Numbered from the stretch's first letter, positions 34,266-45,484 are shown. The stretch is DNA of 64,000 bases from Hormiphora californensis (GCA_020137815.1 CM035351.1:4671078-4735077); one strand, 5' to 3'. Translations and numbers: made by a program. The notes: generated by a model from the letters alone, not told the origin.

Positions 34266-35477
34266 TTCTCTCTCTCTCTTTCTTACTATCAAGTCTCCAG
34301 AGCTCTCTCAAACACACTCAAGCACGTACAATTACACACTCATCAGCATGAATCACTGGATTATTCATTCATTTCATCAGCATAACCAATCCCTTATCTA
34401 GTCTGTAACACATTGAAACCAGGACAGTGCTAATTTCAGACCTCTTCATTTATCTTAACTATTGATTAAGAAATTTGTAACGGGTAAAAATTGCTGAAAC
34501 CTCTCAGATCAGCACCTACTCCCACCAATGCGAGGACGCTAAACACTCATCGTGTCCTAAGATGATGTTGAGTTTTCGTCCCAGGCTAGAAATGCAGGCA
34601 AAAATAAACCCGGAAATGAACATGTTTCACCTCATGCAAACAGTTCAACTACCATTCTTTTATTAGGTCTCAATAATGGTAATAAAGAATGGCCTGAATA
34701 CACGTGGATTATAATAGGATATTTAGTTAACTAGCACTTATTAGTTTTAGAAACTCTAACCATTCACTCTCTGTCCCTCTCTTTTTTCCTCCCTCTCCTA
34801 TCCCCTCCTCTTCTCTCTCCTCTCTCTCTCCTTGCTCGATTTCGCATCCTAGCTCACACAGTAGCCTGAGCACACATAATGAATAACACGCTTGGCATAA
34901 TAGACTCTATCTGGTTACCATGGAAACATCCACACACGCAGCTGCTCAACTCTTCTCTCTTGCAAGTACTCCCTCTAACTTTCTCCCTCTCCTTCTCTTT
35001 ACAACTTACTCCCTCTCTCTCCCCCTGTCTTTTATTATAATAACCTCTCTTATTTCTGAACATTAAATAATCTCGATTAAATTACTTCCTTCATTACCGT
35101 TTGCTTTTCGTATGTATACAGTCAGATCTATTCGGATTTACCGGAGCCTTGATTTGGATTATTCCATATGTCCGGACGGATATCAATGAGATTTCACCTC
35201 GATAAACCTTCTCCCATCCCCTCCTAGCACTCCCCTCCTCTCCTAGCACTTCCCTCCCCGGCCCCCAATATTACTGCCTCATCTAACTCTTCCTTCCCTC
35301 CAGGCATCAGTAAAGAATTTCCAGATAATCCACGACAACGATCCGGACTACATTGTGATGCAATTCGGGCGGGTCTCTGACGAAGTATTCACCATGGACT
35401 TTAGATACCCCCTGTGTGCTCTCCAGGCTTTTGCCATAGCTCTCTCATCCTTCGATGGGAAGATAGCTTGCGAGTGA
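31185..35477 (+). CDS. TUB: Tubby/TULP-family protein, exons 1-4 and last exon; middle exons missing or damaged
   Basis: Clean exons: 31185-31325, 31435-31833, 31962-32161 and 35304-35477. A damaged exon lies at 32444-32608. The N terminus has the [20 protein letters not shown] helix seen in TUB/TULP3. Exon 3 opens the tubby domain ([47 protein letters not shown]). The last exon gives the diagnostic end ([41 protein letters not shown], stop). Tubby proteins bind PI(4,5)P2 and carry membrane cargo into cilia. The middle of the domain should lie between 32609 and 35303, where the sequence is poor. The family is certain; the exact paralogue is not. Confidence 0.92.
32444..32608 (+). CDS. TUB: Tubby-domain exon 4 with frame breaks
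   Basis: Begins in frame as (S)[11 protein letters not shown], then runs into a stop near a seven-G run. It resumes in another frame as [17 protein letters not shown] and ends at a GT donor after TVTYRE. The known family pattern SVDPTDLSRGGD and GTKFTVYDNGVNP shows these belong to one exon. At least two indels near G runs, most likely sequencing errors, separate the pieces. Confidence 0.75.
32609..35303. other. Intron/missing-exon region of the Tubby-like gene, largely low-quality sequence
   Basis: From about 32870 to 33820 the sequence is full of inflated homopolymers (runs of C, G, A, T of 5-10). This hides the three or so tubby exons expected here. A short GFK-like remnant lies near 32816-32850. 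After 33830 the sequence looks normal again, with a CT tract at 34178-34285 and purine-rich sequence before it. Confidence 0.65.
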
Positions 35478-36677
35478 GGGACGGACGGGGTGTTAGTACA
35501 GAGGGACATAGGAACTCTGGATCAAAATAGAGAGTGTGGGACAATAAGTCATCATTTGTGTAACTTATGTTTGTCTAAAGTGTTTGATTTATCATTGATT
35601 TTAGTTAAACCATCTAAAACTTAAGGGAAAAGAGTGAGATTAATGAGAGTAATTTTATTGATAGCAGGTTCTATCTTGAATATAATAAAGCACACTGTAC
35701 CGGAGGAAGGATAATTTCAAAGCTCTTAATTTGAGTGGCGGAGAATCATTTGAGGGTGGTATGTGTGTGTACTGTGTGCGTTTCATTTTGTGTCCGTGTG
35801 TGTCTCTGAAAAGATAGGGATAGGTTTGATAGAGAGGGATCTTAGCTAATGGAAAAAGTCGTAAGTGGGAGATAATGCTGTTTCTAGAGAAAACATCTCT
35901 CCCTCAGACATTAATGGGTGGTGATGTGATGTTTTTCAAATCCCCAGAGAAAATTGCTGTGTACATATATTCTTTTTGGATTCAAAACCATGATATTCTG
36001 CGTTATTCTGTCTTTCTGGAAGTCGTTAGTAAGTATGTGTAATCAGAAGGTGCTAATGCAAAATAATGATAATATATATTCTGCCGAAATGGAACCATCC
36101 CTCTAAAGTTCTTGAGTAATGGCGTTTCGAGTGCCATGGAGTGGCTTATATAACTGTGATGGAACGCGCGGAGAGTTCAACATGTCGAAAGTCGCCAGCG
36201 TGTATATTTTGTGTGACTGCCCCGAGGAAGCAATAAAATAGCGCGCAAAATGGGATAAGATTAAGCGCTGACAAGCGTCAGAAGACCGGGGGAACTTGGA
36301 ATTTAGACCTGTTAGACACCCCCTGTTGTTCTGATTGTGTCCAAACTGACATTCCGATAACACCCGGTTAAATTCCTAACTGTTTGGCTGTAATTGTACC
36401 CAATATATCAGAGAACATGATTAGTTTGAGTTTCCCATACTCAAATTAAGTCACGTGACTAAAGTTGATTACAGAGACGTCTCTTATGGCAACGTGAGAC
36501 TCATTAGACCCTACACCGTCACCTCCAGCCCAGTTAATATGCAGATTGGAGGCCAATTAGGGCCCCCAATTAACTGGGAACACACCTCTCAGGTTCTAAT
36601 TGGAATTCCACCACTGGGCCTATAAGGGGAGAAATCCCACTCAGTAGTTGAACACTTTGTACCTAACTATTTTTGTT
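35478..36677. other. Between the Tubby-like gene and the ORF at 36678
   Basis: No gene seen. CTATAAGG near 36619 could be a TATA box, about 58 bp before the ATG at 36678. Confidence 0.45.
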
Positions 36678-37289
36678 ATGAGTCTGTCGAGTGCCTACTT
36701 TTACAGCCAACTAGAGGAGCTAGCAGCAAAGCAGGACCACCGATTGAAGCACGCAGCATCACTTGAAACCCCGTCCCCGGGCGAGAGAGACAGTGAGAGT
36801 TCAGAAGAGGTGGCATCCGTTCCGGACCAGGATTGCAGAGAGGAGATACAATCAGACCACCCCTTCCTGAAGTATGCCGTGAAACTTGGATACGAGGAGG
36901 CCCTTGCCCAGGATGCCCTGTCTCGGTTAGGAGTATCAGCAACCACGGATTCCCTTCTCAAAGCGGTGTTATACAGTTACGCGGCCCTAAACCCTAGTAG
37001 ACGAAGCAGACAACAGCGGAGGTTTGGGGGAAGGGGTTACCATAGCAACGGTTACCACCAACATCAGAGAAGAAATGGTCATGGTTACCCTTCCTATATG
37101 ACTATACAGGACAGCTATCAGAGGCTGAATGGGCATCATCCAGATGTTAGCGCACTGAAGGCAGCACTACAGAATGGCCGGACAAGGGATGATAACTTGA
37201 ATGTTAATGCTCCCATCTTTCAACCATCCCATCCCTTTTCAGGACAGTTCTCTTCACCAGAGGACCTCTACCTGTCAGGGTCAAATTAG
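36678..37289 (+). CDS. Unrecognised protein with a UBA/CUE-like segment
   Basis: An open frame of 203 aa from the ATG at 36678 (MSLSSAYFYSQLEELAAKQ). An upstream in-frame ATG at 36648 would add a hydrophobic 10 aa. A segment at about residues 60-97 (FLKYAVKLGYEEALAQDALS and following RLGVSATTDSLLKAVL) resembles the three-helix ubiquitin-binding modules at the N terminus of N4BP1/Regnase-type proteins. No NYN or zinc-finger domain follows. The second half is Arg/Gly/His rich and then disordered. Single exon with a plausible TATA box upstream. A real gene is likely, but the function is unknown. Confidence 0.55.
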   Translation: MSLSSAYFYSQLEELAAKQDHRLKHAASLETPSPGERDSESSEEVASVPDQDCREEIQSDHPFLKYAVKLGYEEALAQDALSRLGVSATTDSLLKAVLYSYAALNPSRRSRQQRRFGGRGYHSNGYHQHQRRNGHGYPSYMTIQDSYQRLNGHHPDVSALKAALQNGRTRDDNLNVNAPIFQPSHPFSGQFSSPEDLYLSGSN

Positions 37290-37891
37290 AGACAATCAGA
37301 GTGTGTTATCAGAGAGAGAGAGATAGACAATCAGAGAGAGAATGAAGTCAGAGACAGTTGTATTTAACTTATTCGAAATGACAGTCACATAATTCCTCAG
37401 AGGCAAAATGACAGACATATGTTACCATGGTTACCATGCGAGGTTGTATATGAACCGTTTTTATTACCCCAGTTTAACTCTTTTAGATAGAGAGAGAAAG
37501 AGCGTATCATATTATTCATGTATATTGAGCTCATTTTACCACGTTTTTATGTGCAATGAAAAGGGATACTGTACACAACTTAAATAACAAAACAAAAACA
37601 TGTCTATATCTTTGTTCCTTTCGCAGTACTAAATAAACTCGCAAGAAAAATAAACAGAGGCACCCCCTCTCCACACACCATGTCTCCCTAACTGATTGAA
37701 CTGTTCGTACTGCCTTCACACTTGACATTTCCATTAACTGAGGACTCAATGAGAATCAATACTCTCCACTCTCCAGTACTCATGACCTGCCAGGTACTCT
37801 GTAATATCATTTGATCAAAAATATCTCGCTCTCCCTCTCTCCTTCTCCCTCTCTCTTTATCTTTCTCTCTCTGGAAACAAGGTGGCCCATT
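37290..37891. other. Convergent intergenic region
   Basis: Lies between the 3' ends of the 36678 ORF and UNC119. A GA run is present near 37312-37330 and a CT run near 37828-37872. No gene seen. Confidence 0.5.
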
Positions 37892-40800
37892 TTACATGGA
37901 GGCGTTGTATTTGTAGGCGTAGTCTGCCTTGTTGTGCATCACAAGCTGATCATCCACAAAGTAGAAACTGTCCGATTTTGTCGAGAAAGGGTTATCCACC
38001 ATGTCCTTCACTGTAAGAGGGGGAGAGAGGAACTGGGTTAGTGGTTACGATCAGTTAGAGGAGAGAGTCACTGGGTTACAATCGGTTAGAAGTGGGAAGT
38101 GGGATGATGGGGAGAGAGGAACTGGGTTACAATCGGTTAGAAGTGGGAAGTGGGAAGATAGGGAGAGAGTCACTGGGTTACGATCGGTTAGAAGTGGGAT
38201 GATGGGGAGAGAGTCACTGGGTTACGATCGGTTAGAAGTGGGAAGGGAGATTGGTTGGTATCGAAGACACCTCACACCCTGTTTAGGTCGCCGGGCGACC
38301 TTCGCGTGCGCTGGCAAGGGGTAACTTCGTAACCAAGGAGATTGGGGAGAAAAAGTTGAACAACTGAATTCCTTCAACCCCCCCCCCCCCTAGAACTACC
38401 AGTTTGGTTTGGTCATCTAGGACTGTGAACAAAGTGAAAGTCTCTCCGACCGGGCGGGACATCATCCTTTCGGAATAACCAGATCATATTCTAACATAAT
38501 AACCTTGCTCTATATATAGTGCTCACGAGACAGCATAGTGCCGGGTCATCATCCTTTTGAAATCACCACCAGCTCGTATTTTAACATTTCAGCTCGAAAT
38601 TACTAATGACTTTGTTTAGCTATTTCTATACTGTTTTTGTGAGTTAAAAGTGTAACCATAAGGTGCACCTCTTTCTTAGAAATCCCGTCGATTATCTATC
38701 AGAGCATTGGCCTGACCCTATTTTCTCCTACTAATATGCCTCATAAACGCCATTCTCTCTACCATCCTTACTCGTTTGGATTTTTCTAAAAAATGAAATT
38801 ATCGGCGATTTTTGCTGCTTGCTTGTAAGTATTGCATGAAATTAAATTTTAAACATTTTATGCGCTCGATTTTTTCGGGATTACTAAAACTAAATACCCT
38901 TTTGATTCAGGTTACTGCTCGCATCTCCGGTGTGGTGCGATGGGTCTAACGACTCGCTTGATCCATACTTCATGAACTTTGTCGAAGCCTACCTTTGTTC
39001 GGGTAACTCGCTTTGGGTAAATGACCTGGAAGGAAAGCTGGCCATCTATAGACCCATCCTGAAACTATTTCGAATAGTGGCCTGCGAAAAAAGACGCTCC
39101 ACATTTGAGGAGGAATCGGAATTTTTGGAGGACCTGCATCAACAACTTTTGGGCATCAAAGATGTGAAAGTGTGTCTTTTCAATGCTGTACAGGATTGGA
39201 TAAAGAACGTGATGTGTGATGTACCCACTCAACGGTATGAAATAAGAAATGGCAAAGAGAGATGCGTTACGAATTCATGTACAACGTCTCTGGTCTGGGA
39301 CAAACTAGCAAAACGTGGAGAGGACGTCGCAGGAGGAAGTTTCTGTGTTCAAGAAAAACACAGGAAAAAACGACAATTTGACACATTTTCTTTTTTAGAT
39401 ATGATTAAATCAGCCACTTGTAAACGGAATGTAGCAATCTTACTTGATACCGAGTTCAAAAAGATTGTGGAAGAAGGGATTTACGGCAGTTTCAGTTTCA
39501 AAAGCGGGATTGACTTCATATGCTGTATCAGTTCATAACGTGCCACTTTACACTTATCAGTGGTATTGCATGTTATAAGTATTATACTACTAGTTGGTGA
39601 AATTTTGAAACTCCGAACTCATCTAGCAGTAGTGTCGTAGTAGTTCCAAGGGGAAATTAACTAAAAATCTCCCCTTGGAACCAGAGGTTACTGATGCATA
39701 TGTGTTGAGATTAAGAGAACGAATATTATAGATATTAAATCTGATATTCTCTTCGAGAGAAATTTCTTGAACGAAAAGCTTGTGATATCACTGAATCACT
39801 GTGAATACAACATGCAAGATGTGTTAAGTTTGTTCGTTGCAAGCTTGGGAAAGAACGCGCGTGTCGCGCACAAAACCCTACATTCAAACTCAAAATCGGT
39901 AGACCCCCTCAACTAAACTCGTTCCCTTTCCCTCACTTTCGGAACGCCCTGAATCATCAGGTGACGCCCACCCCTACACGATCTCCCTATTGGTTTTCCC
40001 TATAATACTTACTGAGCTCGGCTGAGAGGCCAGGTAGATCGTAGATATGTTCGCATGTGTTCACACTACTGGGCATACAAAACCCAAAATCAAAGTCGAA
40101 ACTTTTAATGATTTGGTCCTTAAAATAATGCCGTTCAATCATCCGGAAGTTGTTGATTGGCTTCTCACCAATCGTGAACTCAACACTGAAAAAGAAGGAA
40201 TATATCAGTTTCAAAAAGTTTCAATGAGAAAGAAATGAAAAATGTGAAACTATGGATCTCACTCCAAAATCAGGGACTGTGTTTGGTAATGAAATTCCCC
40301 CTCTGCGCAATAATAGGGGTGACTTCGTAACCAAGGACTGTGTCTACTCACGTTGCGCCGATTTGCTTGAGTTTCAGAAACTCGGGAGGAAACTCGTATC
40401 TGACATATCGTCCAGCGTTGGGGTCAGACGACAAGATCTCTGTAGCACCCTGGGGTTTGGCAATCTCAAATAGCACCACTCCAGACTCGATATCTCGTAT
40501 CTTGAACTTTGTAAAGTCAATCTTGTGTGTGTTGGCCGTGATAGGACATAAGTAATCTGGGGAGAAGGATATTTGGGTTTAGTTACAAAAGTCATGAGAT
40601 TAAAAGTAGATTATACAAACCAACCAGCTACTAAACCAGAGATTTGGGGAAGATTTTTAACCGCCTGACGCTTCCTTCTCAATTATTTCAAAACCATCTT
40701 CATTCTAACAACTTGATTGATGATTCTAATTTATCATCGATCCCTTCTCCCAACCCCTCCCCGAACCCAACCCCCCTAGTTGTGTACCTGATGTGATTCG

Positions 40801-41415
40801 GTTGAGTTTCAGGACATCCTCTACATTCACGCACTCTTTACTCCTCAACTTGGCCTCATAATCTGCACCGTGCTCCTCTGCCTTCTTTGCCTTCCTTGCT
40901 AGGAACCCACCCCTCTTCTTTTCTAGGGAGAGAGAAGGGAGATGTTAGTATTGGAACCCGCCCCTCTTCTTTTCTAGGGAAAGAAGGGAGATGTTAGAAT
41001 CATAGTAATGAAACTCGCCCTTTTTATTTTCTGAGAGAGGGAAAGAGAGAGATGTTTAGTATTAGGTAACGTATGGGAAACCTGCCCTTTATTTTTGTGG
41101 GAGATGTTAAGAGATGGGATAGCAAGAATCTAGTAAACAGCTGCTCGATAATCGACTAACGACCTATATGTTAGGGAGAGGGAAAGAGACCCCAGAAGTA
41201 TGTGTGTTAGGAGGAGGGGGAAAGAGACCCCAGAAAAAGTAAATAAAGATGCAGCCACCTGCAGTAAAGTTAATAAAACAGTACATAAGCTATCAGAATA
41301 GTGCAAACATAAAAACGTTCACGAAAAGTATTTAAGTTTGAAAATTACAATCTTGAGAATAAAATAACATGACCTAGAAAAGTTGCTAAACTACAGTCTT
41401 CTTACCTGTGCTCAT
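37892..41415 (-). CDS. UNC119: UNC119, lipid-binding ciliary trafficking chaperone, 5 exons
   Basis: Exons in transcript order: 41415-41406, 40922-40788, 40556-40352, 40185-40013, 38010-37892. Phases close to 213 aa (human 240). UNC119 is a PDE6-delta/GDI-like beta-sandwich that binds myristoylated N termini and delivers such cargo to cilia with ARL3. The blocks [60 protein letters not shown] and [20 protein letters not shown] match animal UNC119 closely. The first coding exon is only 10 nt. Two miniature transposons with 9-bp duplications lie in introns 3 and 4. A secreted-protein gene is nested antisense in intron 4. Confidence 0.95.
38030..38250 (+). repeat. Minisatellite of about 50-bp units in UNC119 intron 4
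   Basis: Four to five imperfect copies of a unit containing GGGTTACGATCGGTTAGAAG, then TGGGAAG and a GGGGAGAGAG segment. Unit lengths vary slightly. The long open frame across it is a repeat artefact. Confidence 0.85.
38255..38336. mobile_element. 82-bp MITE of the TTGGTAAC family, 9-bp duplication
   Basis: Ends TTGGTATCGAAG and GGGGTAACTTCGTAACCAA. Flanked by GGAGATTGG at 38246-38254 and 38337-38345. Same family as 19462-19557. Confidence 0.85.
38793..39538 (+). CDS. Secreted cysteine-rich protein with furin-type site, nested in UNC119 intron 4
   Basis: Two exons (38793-38824 and 38911-39538) give 219 aa. The 32-nt first exon and the start of exon 2 join in phase to form a signal peptide, [20 protein letters not shown]. 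The mature part has about a dozen cysteines and a basic cleavage site KHRKKRQ near residue 156, followed by about 60 residues ending FICCISS. This suggests a secreted pro-protein processed by a furin-like protease. I do not recognise the family; it is probably lineage-restricted. It runs opposite to, and entirely inside, an intron of UNC119. Confidence 0.72.
40283..40334. mobile_element. 52-bp MITE of the TTGGTAAC family, next to an UNC119 splice donor
   Basis: Ends TTGGTAATGAAATTCCCCC and GGGGTGACTTCGTAACCAA. Flanked by GGACTGTGT at 40274-40282 and 40335-40343. The donor of UNC119 exon 3 is at 40350-40351, only 8 bp from the duplication. Confidence 0.87.
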
Positions 41416-42046
41416 GATGTGTGTGTTGTGTGGGGTAAACGGTAGAATTAGGGAGGAGGAGCCTTTCCGATGCTAAAAACAGAGGTAAGCATAGTGAATT
41501 AATCATTTATATATTTGTCACAAAGATGGTATTGACAGGTGATGCAGTGCAGTAGACTGCTAAGTAATATACCAGAATAACTGGTAGATCTAGAGAGAGA
41601 GAGAGCGGGGAAGGGCAGACTGTTATTAAAATAAAACATGGTAAAATGATAGAGAAAGAGTCGAAACGATATATAGCAAATACACAAAAACACACACAAA
41701 CGTAACATACTCCTCCCCTTCCAACTCAATTAAGCAACTACTGGGCTACACAGCACACCCACCCTACTACATGGGTCACACACACACACACACACACACA
41801 GCACACGCACCCTACTACCTGGGTCACATACACACACCCGTGACCCGGCCAACGTCGGTAATGATGTTATATCATGGGCCTGGGGCCATGGATCTCACCA
41901 CATTCCCACCTCCTTAGTCCCGATATAACCAGGGTGTGACGTGCTGTAGTTGCACCCAACTAAAAGCTGTGTATACCAAAACATAGTAGAAACCCGAGTT
42001 AATTTTAAAAACACTTTTTTAGCTCCCTAGGAGCATTTCCACATAA
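41416..42046. other. Upstream of UNC119 / downstream of IVD, no gene seen
   Basis: Contains a (CA)n run at 41779-41800 inside a duplicated CACACCCTACTACNTGGGTCAC phrase and GA-rich sequence near 41590-41610. No protein-like frame. Confidence 0.5.
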
Positions 42047-42155
42047 CAGGAACCGACCGAATCAAGTAAACAACCAATCAGAACTCGTTATTTAGGTCAC
42101 GTGACTGGTTATCAGCCAATCAGGGACCAGTATTTCCTGATTCGGTCGGTTCCTG
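42047..42155. mobile_element. 109-bp hAT-like MITE (complete copy)
   Basis: Ends CAGGAACCGACCGAATCA and, inverted, CAGGAACCGACCGAATCAGG. Flanked by an exact 8-bp duplication CCACATAA (42039-42046 and 42156-42163). The interior carries two CCAATCAG boxes and a GTCACGTGAC palindrome. Other copies: about 12377-12474, 42557-42655, 44205-44274, 49364-49472. Confidence 0.92.
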
Positions 42156-42224
42156 CCACATAATAATAATTTTACTCGAATAACACTTCACAATAAAAAG
42201 GGGTCACGGGGGTTGTAAAACCAA

Positions 42225-44426
42225 TTACTTGTTTTCATCAAACAGTGCTCGTCCAATGACAATCTTCCTGACCTCGGTGGTCCCTGCTCCGATCTCATAC
42301 AACTTGGCATCCCGGAGCAACCGTCCTGCAGCATAGTCATTGATGTACCCATTTCCCCCTAGGATCTGGATGGTGTGCAGGGCACACTTGGTTGCCATCT
42401 CAGCTGTGAAGTAGATCACTGCAGCACAATCTTTGTTGGCAAAGTGCCCGTTATCAGCAGCCCTAGCAGCAGCGTACAGGTAGTTTCGAGATACCCCTGT
42501 TAGGGTGTAAATCTGGGCCACCATATCCTGGGGAGAGATGAGAATTGAGATGTTAGTACCAATCATAATTCGTTATTTAGGTCACGTGAGTCGTGACTGG
42601 TTATCAGCCAATCAGCCGATCAGGGACCAGTATTTCCTGATTCAGTCGGTTCCTGCTGTAATAAGTAGTTTGCAACTTAGAACCCTGTGCAGCAAAGAAA
42701 AAAAGCAAAGAAAGTCGACTAGAAAGTCGCACGCGACTCGGATGAAACAAGTTGCTATTTCCTAGTCTCGTTGGTAACAGCTGACAGGTGAATAATGCTA
42801 CTTTCTGATGCCTGATACCACCAGTAGTAATGGGGTTATATTGTAAAAACCAACCTGAACAAGCTGATAGTTGATGATAGATTTGCCCCATGTTTTCCTC
42901 TCGATACTGTACGGTACTGACACGTCCAGGCATGCCTGCATTATACCCACGGGACCTGATGACAATACCAATCGTTCCAGATCTAGCCCACTCATTAGCA
43001 CGTATACACCTGGGGTAGGAGATGGTGTGATGATACCATGGGGCAGAGATGGAGTTGTGATCCCCTATCTATTGAGTGGTGAATGGTGATATTTATATCA
43101 TGGTACAGGGGAAAAAGAACATGATGGTAGACAAACTGAGGAAGAGAAGGTATCGGCACAAATTAATAAAAACTAATAAGATCGGTGGGGAGGTGTTTTG
43201 ACCATTTACAGCTAGCAGTAGCGGGTGCATTCACTTCCCTAGCTGCACAGAGTGAAGACAAAGGCTTCTCAACTCCATATTGTTTGTCACACAAACAGTT
43301 TGTGGTACTATGAGAGACCCTTGAGTGCGATGTACTCTCTTTAGTCTCTTACCGAGAAGACGGTGCACCCGACACAGCGAGAGGAGGGAGAGATCTCCTG
43401 CCCAAGAAAGACCCCAACAAGAATATAACATCGGCGAGGAGGGGGGTGATATGTGTCTCATGTGTACCTTTGTTAAGATGACCTAAAACATTCTCCTCAG
43501 GCACCTCGCAGTCCTCGAATACAAGTTCACAGGTGTTCGATCCCCTCATCCCTAACTTATCCAACTTTTGGGCGGTCGAGAATCCTTTGAAATCCTGAGA
43601 GGGACTGGTGTTAGCTGTTTTTCTATTCATTTTTATACTACTGTCAAGGGGTTGAGCAGACAGTCAAGAATCTCAAGAATATGGACATTGGAACACAGTT
43701 TCAGGCGACTCAAGGAAATTTCAGTGGCAAGTACCTTTTCAATGATGAACGCAGTGACACCGTGCTGGTGAGCGGCCATGTCAGTTTTAGCGTACACAAT
43801 AAGGGTGTCAGCATCAGGGCCATTAGTTATCCACATCTTGTTACCGTTCAGCACATACCTGTCACCCACCTGAAACGGTACACTAATAACGACAGCTTGG
43901 AGAGATAGGGACAGCTTGGAGAGGCAGGAACAGGGGCAGGTTGGAGATATAGGGACAGGTTGGAGATATAGGGACAACTACTACAGGTTGAGGAGACATG
44001 GACAGGTTGGAGAGACAGGGACAGGTTGGAGAGACAGGGACAGGTTGGAGAGACAGGGACAGGTTGTAGATACAGGTACGCTGTCATTTTAACTCCTACT
44101 ATTCCCACGCTGGATCTGTTTTCAAAATACAGAGCTAAATGAGAGAGCCATAGACAGGAAGAGACAGGTGGTGTGTGGAGAGTGGAGACTGGACGTTTAT
44201 GGAGCAGGAACCGACCGAATCAGGAAATACTGGTCCCTGATTGGCTGATAACCAGTCACGTGACATAAATAACGTGTATGGAGATAATTGCAGAGATTCT
44301 GCGGAGTTCCAATGTGTGTATTCTGTAGCAGTCAGCAGAATGATGGTTCACAGTGTTACACAAAAGTAGTAAGTGCATTCGGGGCGGAACTATCAACTAT
44401 AGTGTGCAAGTGAGAACTGGACATAC

Positions 44427-44506
<80 letters not shown>

Positions 44507-45408
44507 GACACTCTAATTGAATTGTGTATTACACTGTGACGTCATGCTGTACTACTGTCAGACTGTTAGAGAATGAATATATCAATATATATATTACCAT
44601 GTACCATTATACAGGCTAATGTGCACACTGTTCAGGCGGAAAAGAGTCGTGTAGAAGATATTTCATTAACTTATGACATGTTCATAGTGTCTTTAAAAAC
44701 AATTAATTGCCAGCAGTATCCCACTCCTAACAAACCTTATCAGCTCTAAGTTTCATTGACACCACATCGGACCCCGCATCAGGTTCCGACATTGCCAGTG
44801 CACCAAAGTGTTCCCCCGAACACAACTTGGGCAGGTACTTGAGTTTCTGTTCTTCTGTACCATTTCGTACCAGCTGGTTAATACACAGGTTGGAGTGGGC
44901 ACCGTAACTGAGACCGATGGCTGCTGAGGCTCGGCTGAGTTCCTCCATCACTAAGCAGTGAGCCATGTAGCCCATATTGACACCTGAGGGGATAGTTGGA
45001 AATTATACAGGGCCAGGGAATCTTCCACTGATTCCCAAGGGATGACTTGTGAGCGGGTAGAACGGAGTTATTAGGAAGTAGAAGGAGTCAAAACGGAGTA
45101 AAACTCTGTAGGGAGCAGTCTGCAGTACTAATTTTCTCACCTCCGTACTCCTCAGGACAGGTTATCCCATGGAATCCCATCTCGCCACATTTCTTCCAAA
45201 ACTCCCTCAGCTGTGAGAAATTGTTGTCCCGATCAATTTCGTATGCGTGGGGAGCCAGCTCTGCCTGGGCGAATGACTTGGCGGTCTCCCTGAGTTGAAT
45301 TTGGTCCTCAGTTAGGCCATTGAGAGCGTCATCGATAGAGAGCACTGCCATTCCCCGTCTGAGGCAGCCACCGGATAGGGCTGTAGTTCGCCTTAGTGCT
45401 TGTAACAT
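42225..45408 (-). CDS. IVD: Isovaleryl-CoA dehydrogenase, mitochondrial, 6 exons
   Basis: Exons in transcript order: 45408-45141, 44983-44736, 43869-43735, 43594-43468, 43009-42855, 42527-42225. Phases close to 411 aa (human about 423). IVD is the FAD enzyme of leucine breakdown, oxidising isovaleryl-CoA to 3-methylcrotonyl-CoA in the mitochondrial matrix and passing electrons to ETF. The N terminus is Arg-rich, as for a mitochondrial presequence. [60 protein letters not shown] and the C-terminal [17 protein letters not shown] are intact. [12 protein letters not shown] carries the IVD-type catalytic Glu (residue 271 here), which distinguishes it from other acyl-CoA dehydrogenases. Two hAT-like MITE copies lie in its introns. 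Confidence 0.96.
42557..42655. mobile_element. hAT-like MITE, left-truncated copy in an IVD intron
   Basis: Matches the 109-bp family from the CCAATCA box to the CCTG end, but lacks the left CAGGAACC terminus. A short internal duplication (GTGAGTC/GTGACT, AATCAGCCGATCAGG) is present. Confidence 0.8.
43885..44080 (+). repeat. ACAGGTTGGAGAGACAGGG-type minisatellite in an IVD intron
   Basis: Roughly nine imperfect units of 18-22 bp. Antisense reading gives repeated open frames, which are not genes. Confidence 0.85.
44205..44274. mobile_element. hAT-like MITE, truncated copy in an IVD intron
   Basis: Has the CAGGAACCGACCGAATCAGG end and continues through CCCTGATTGGCTGATAACCA to the CACGTGAC palindrome, then stops near AACGTG. 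TATGGAG flanks both sides (before 44205 and after 44274). Confidence 0.75.
44429..44502. repeat. (GA)n microsatellite
   Basis: A pure GA dinucleotide run of about 74 bp within the IVD intron between exons 2 and 3. Confidence 0.97.
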
Positions 45409-45484
45409 CTCTACAACACAGTTAACACACATTTATTATTAGTAGGCCATTATTAGATTACATAAAACAAATTTCGCTGTAAAA

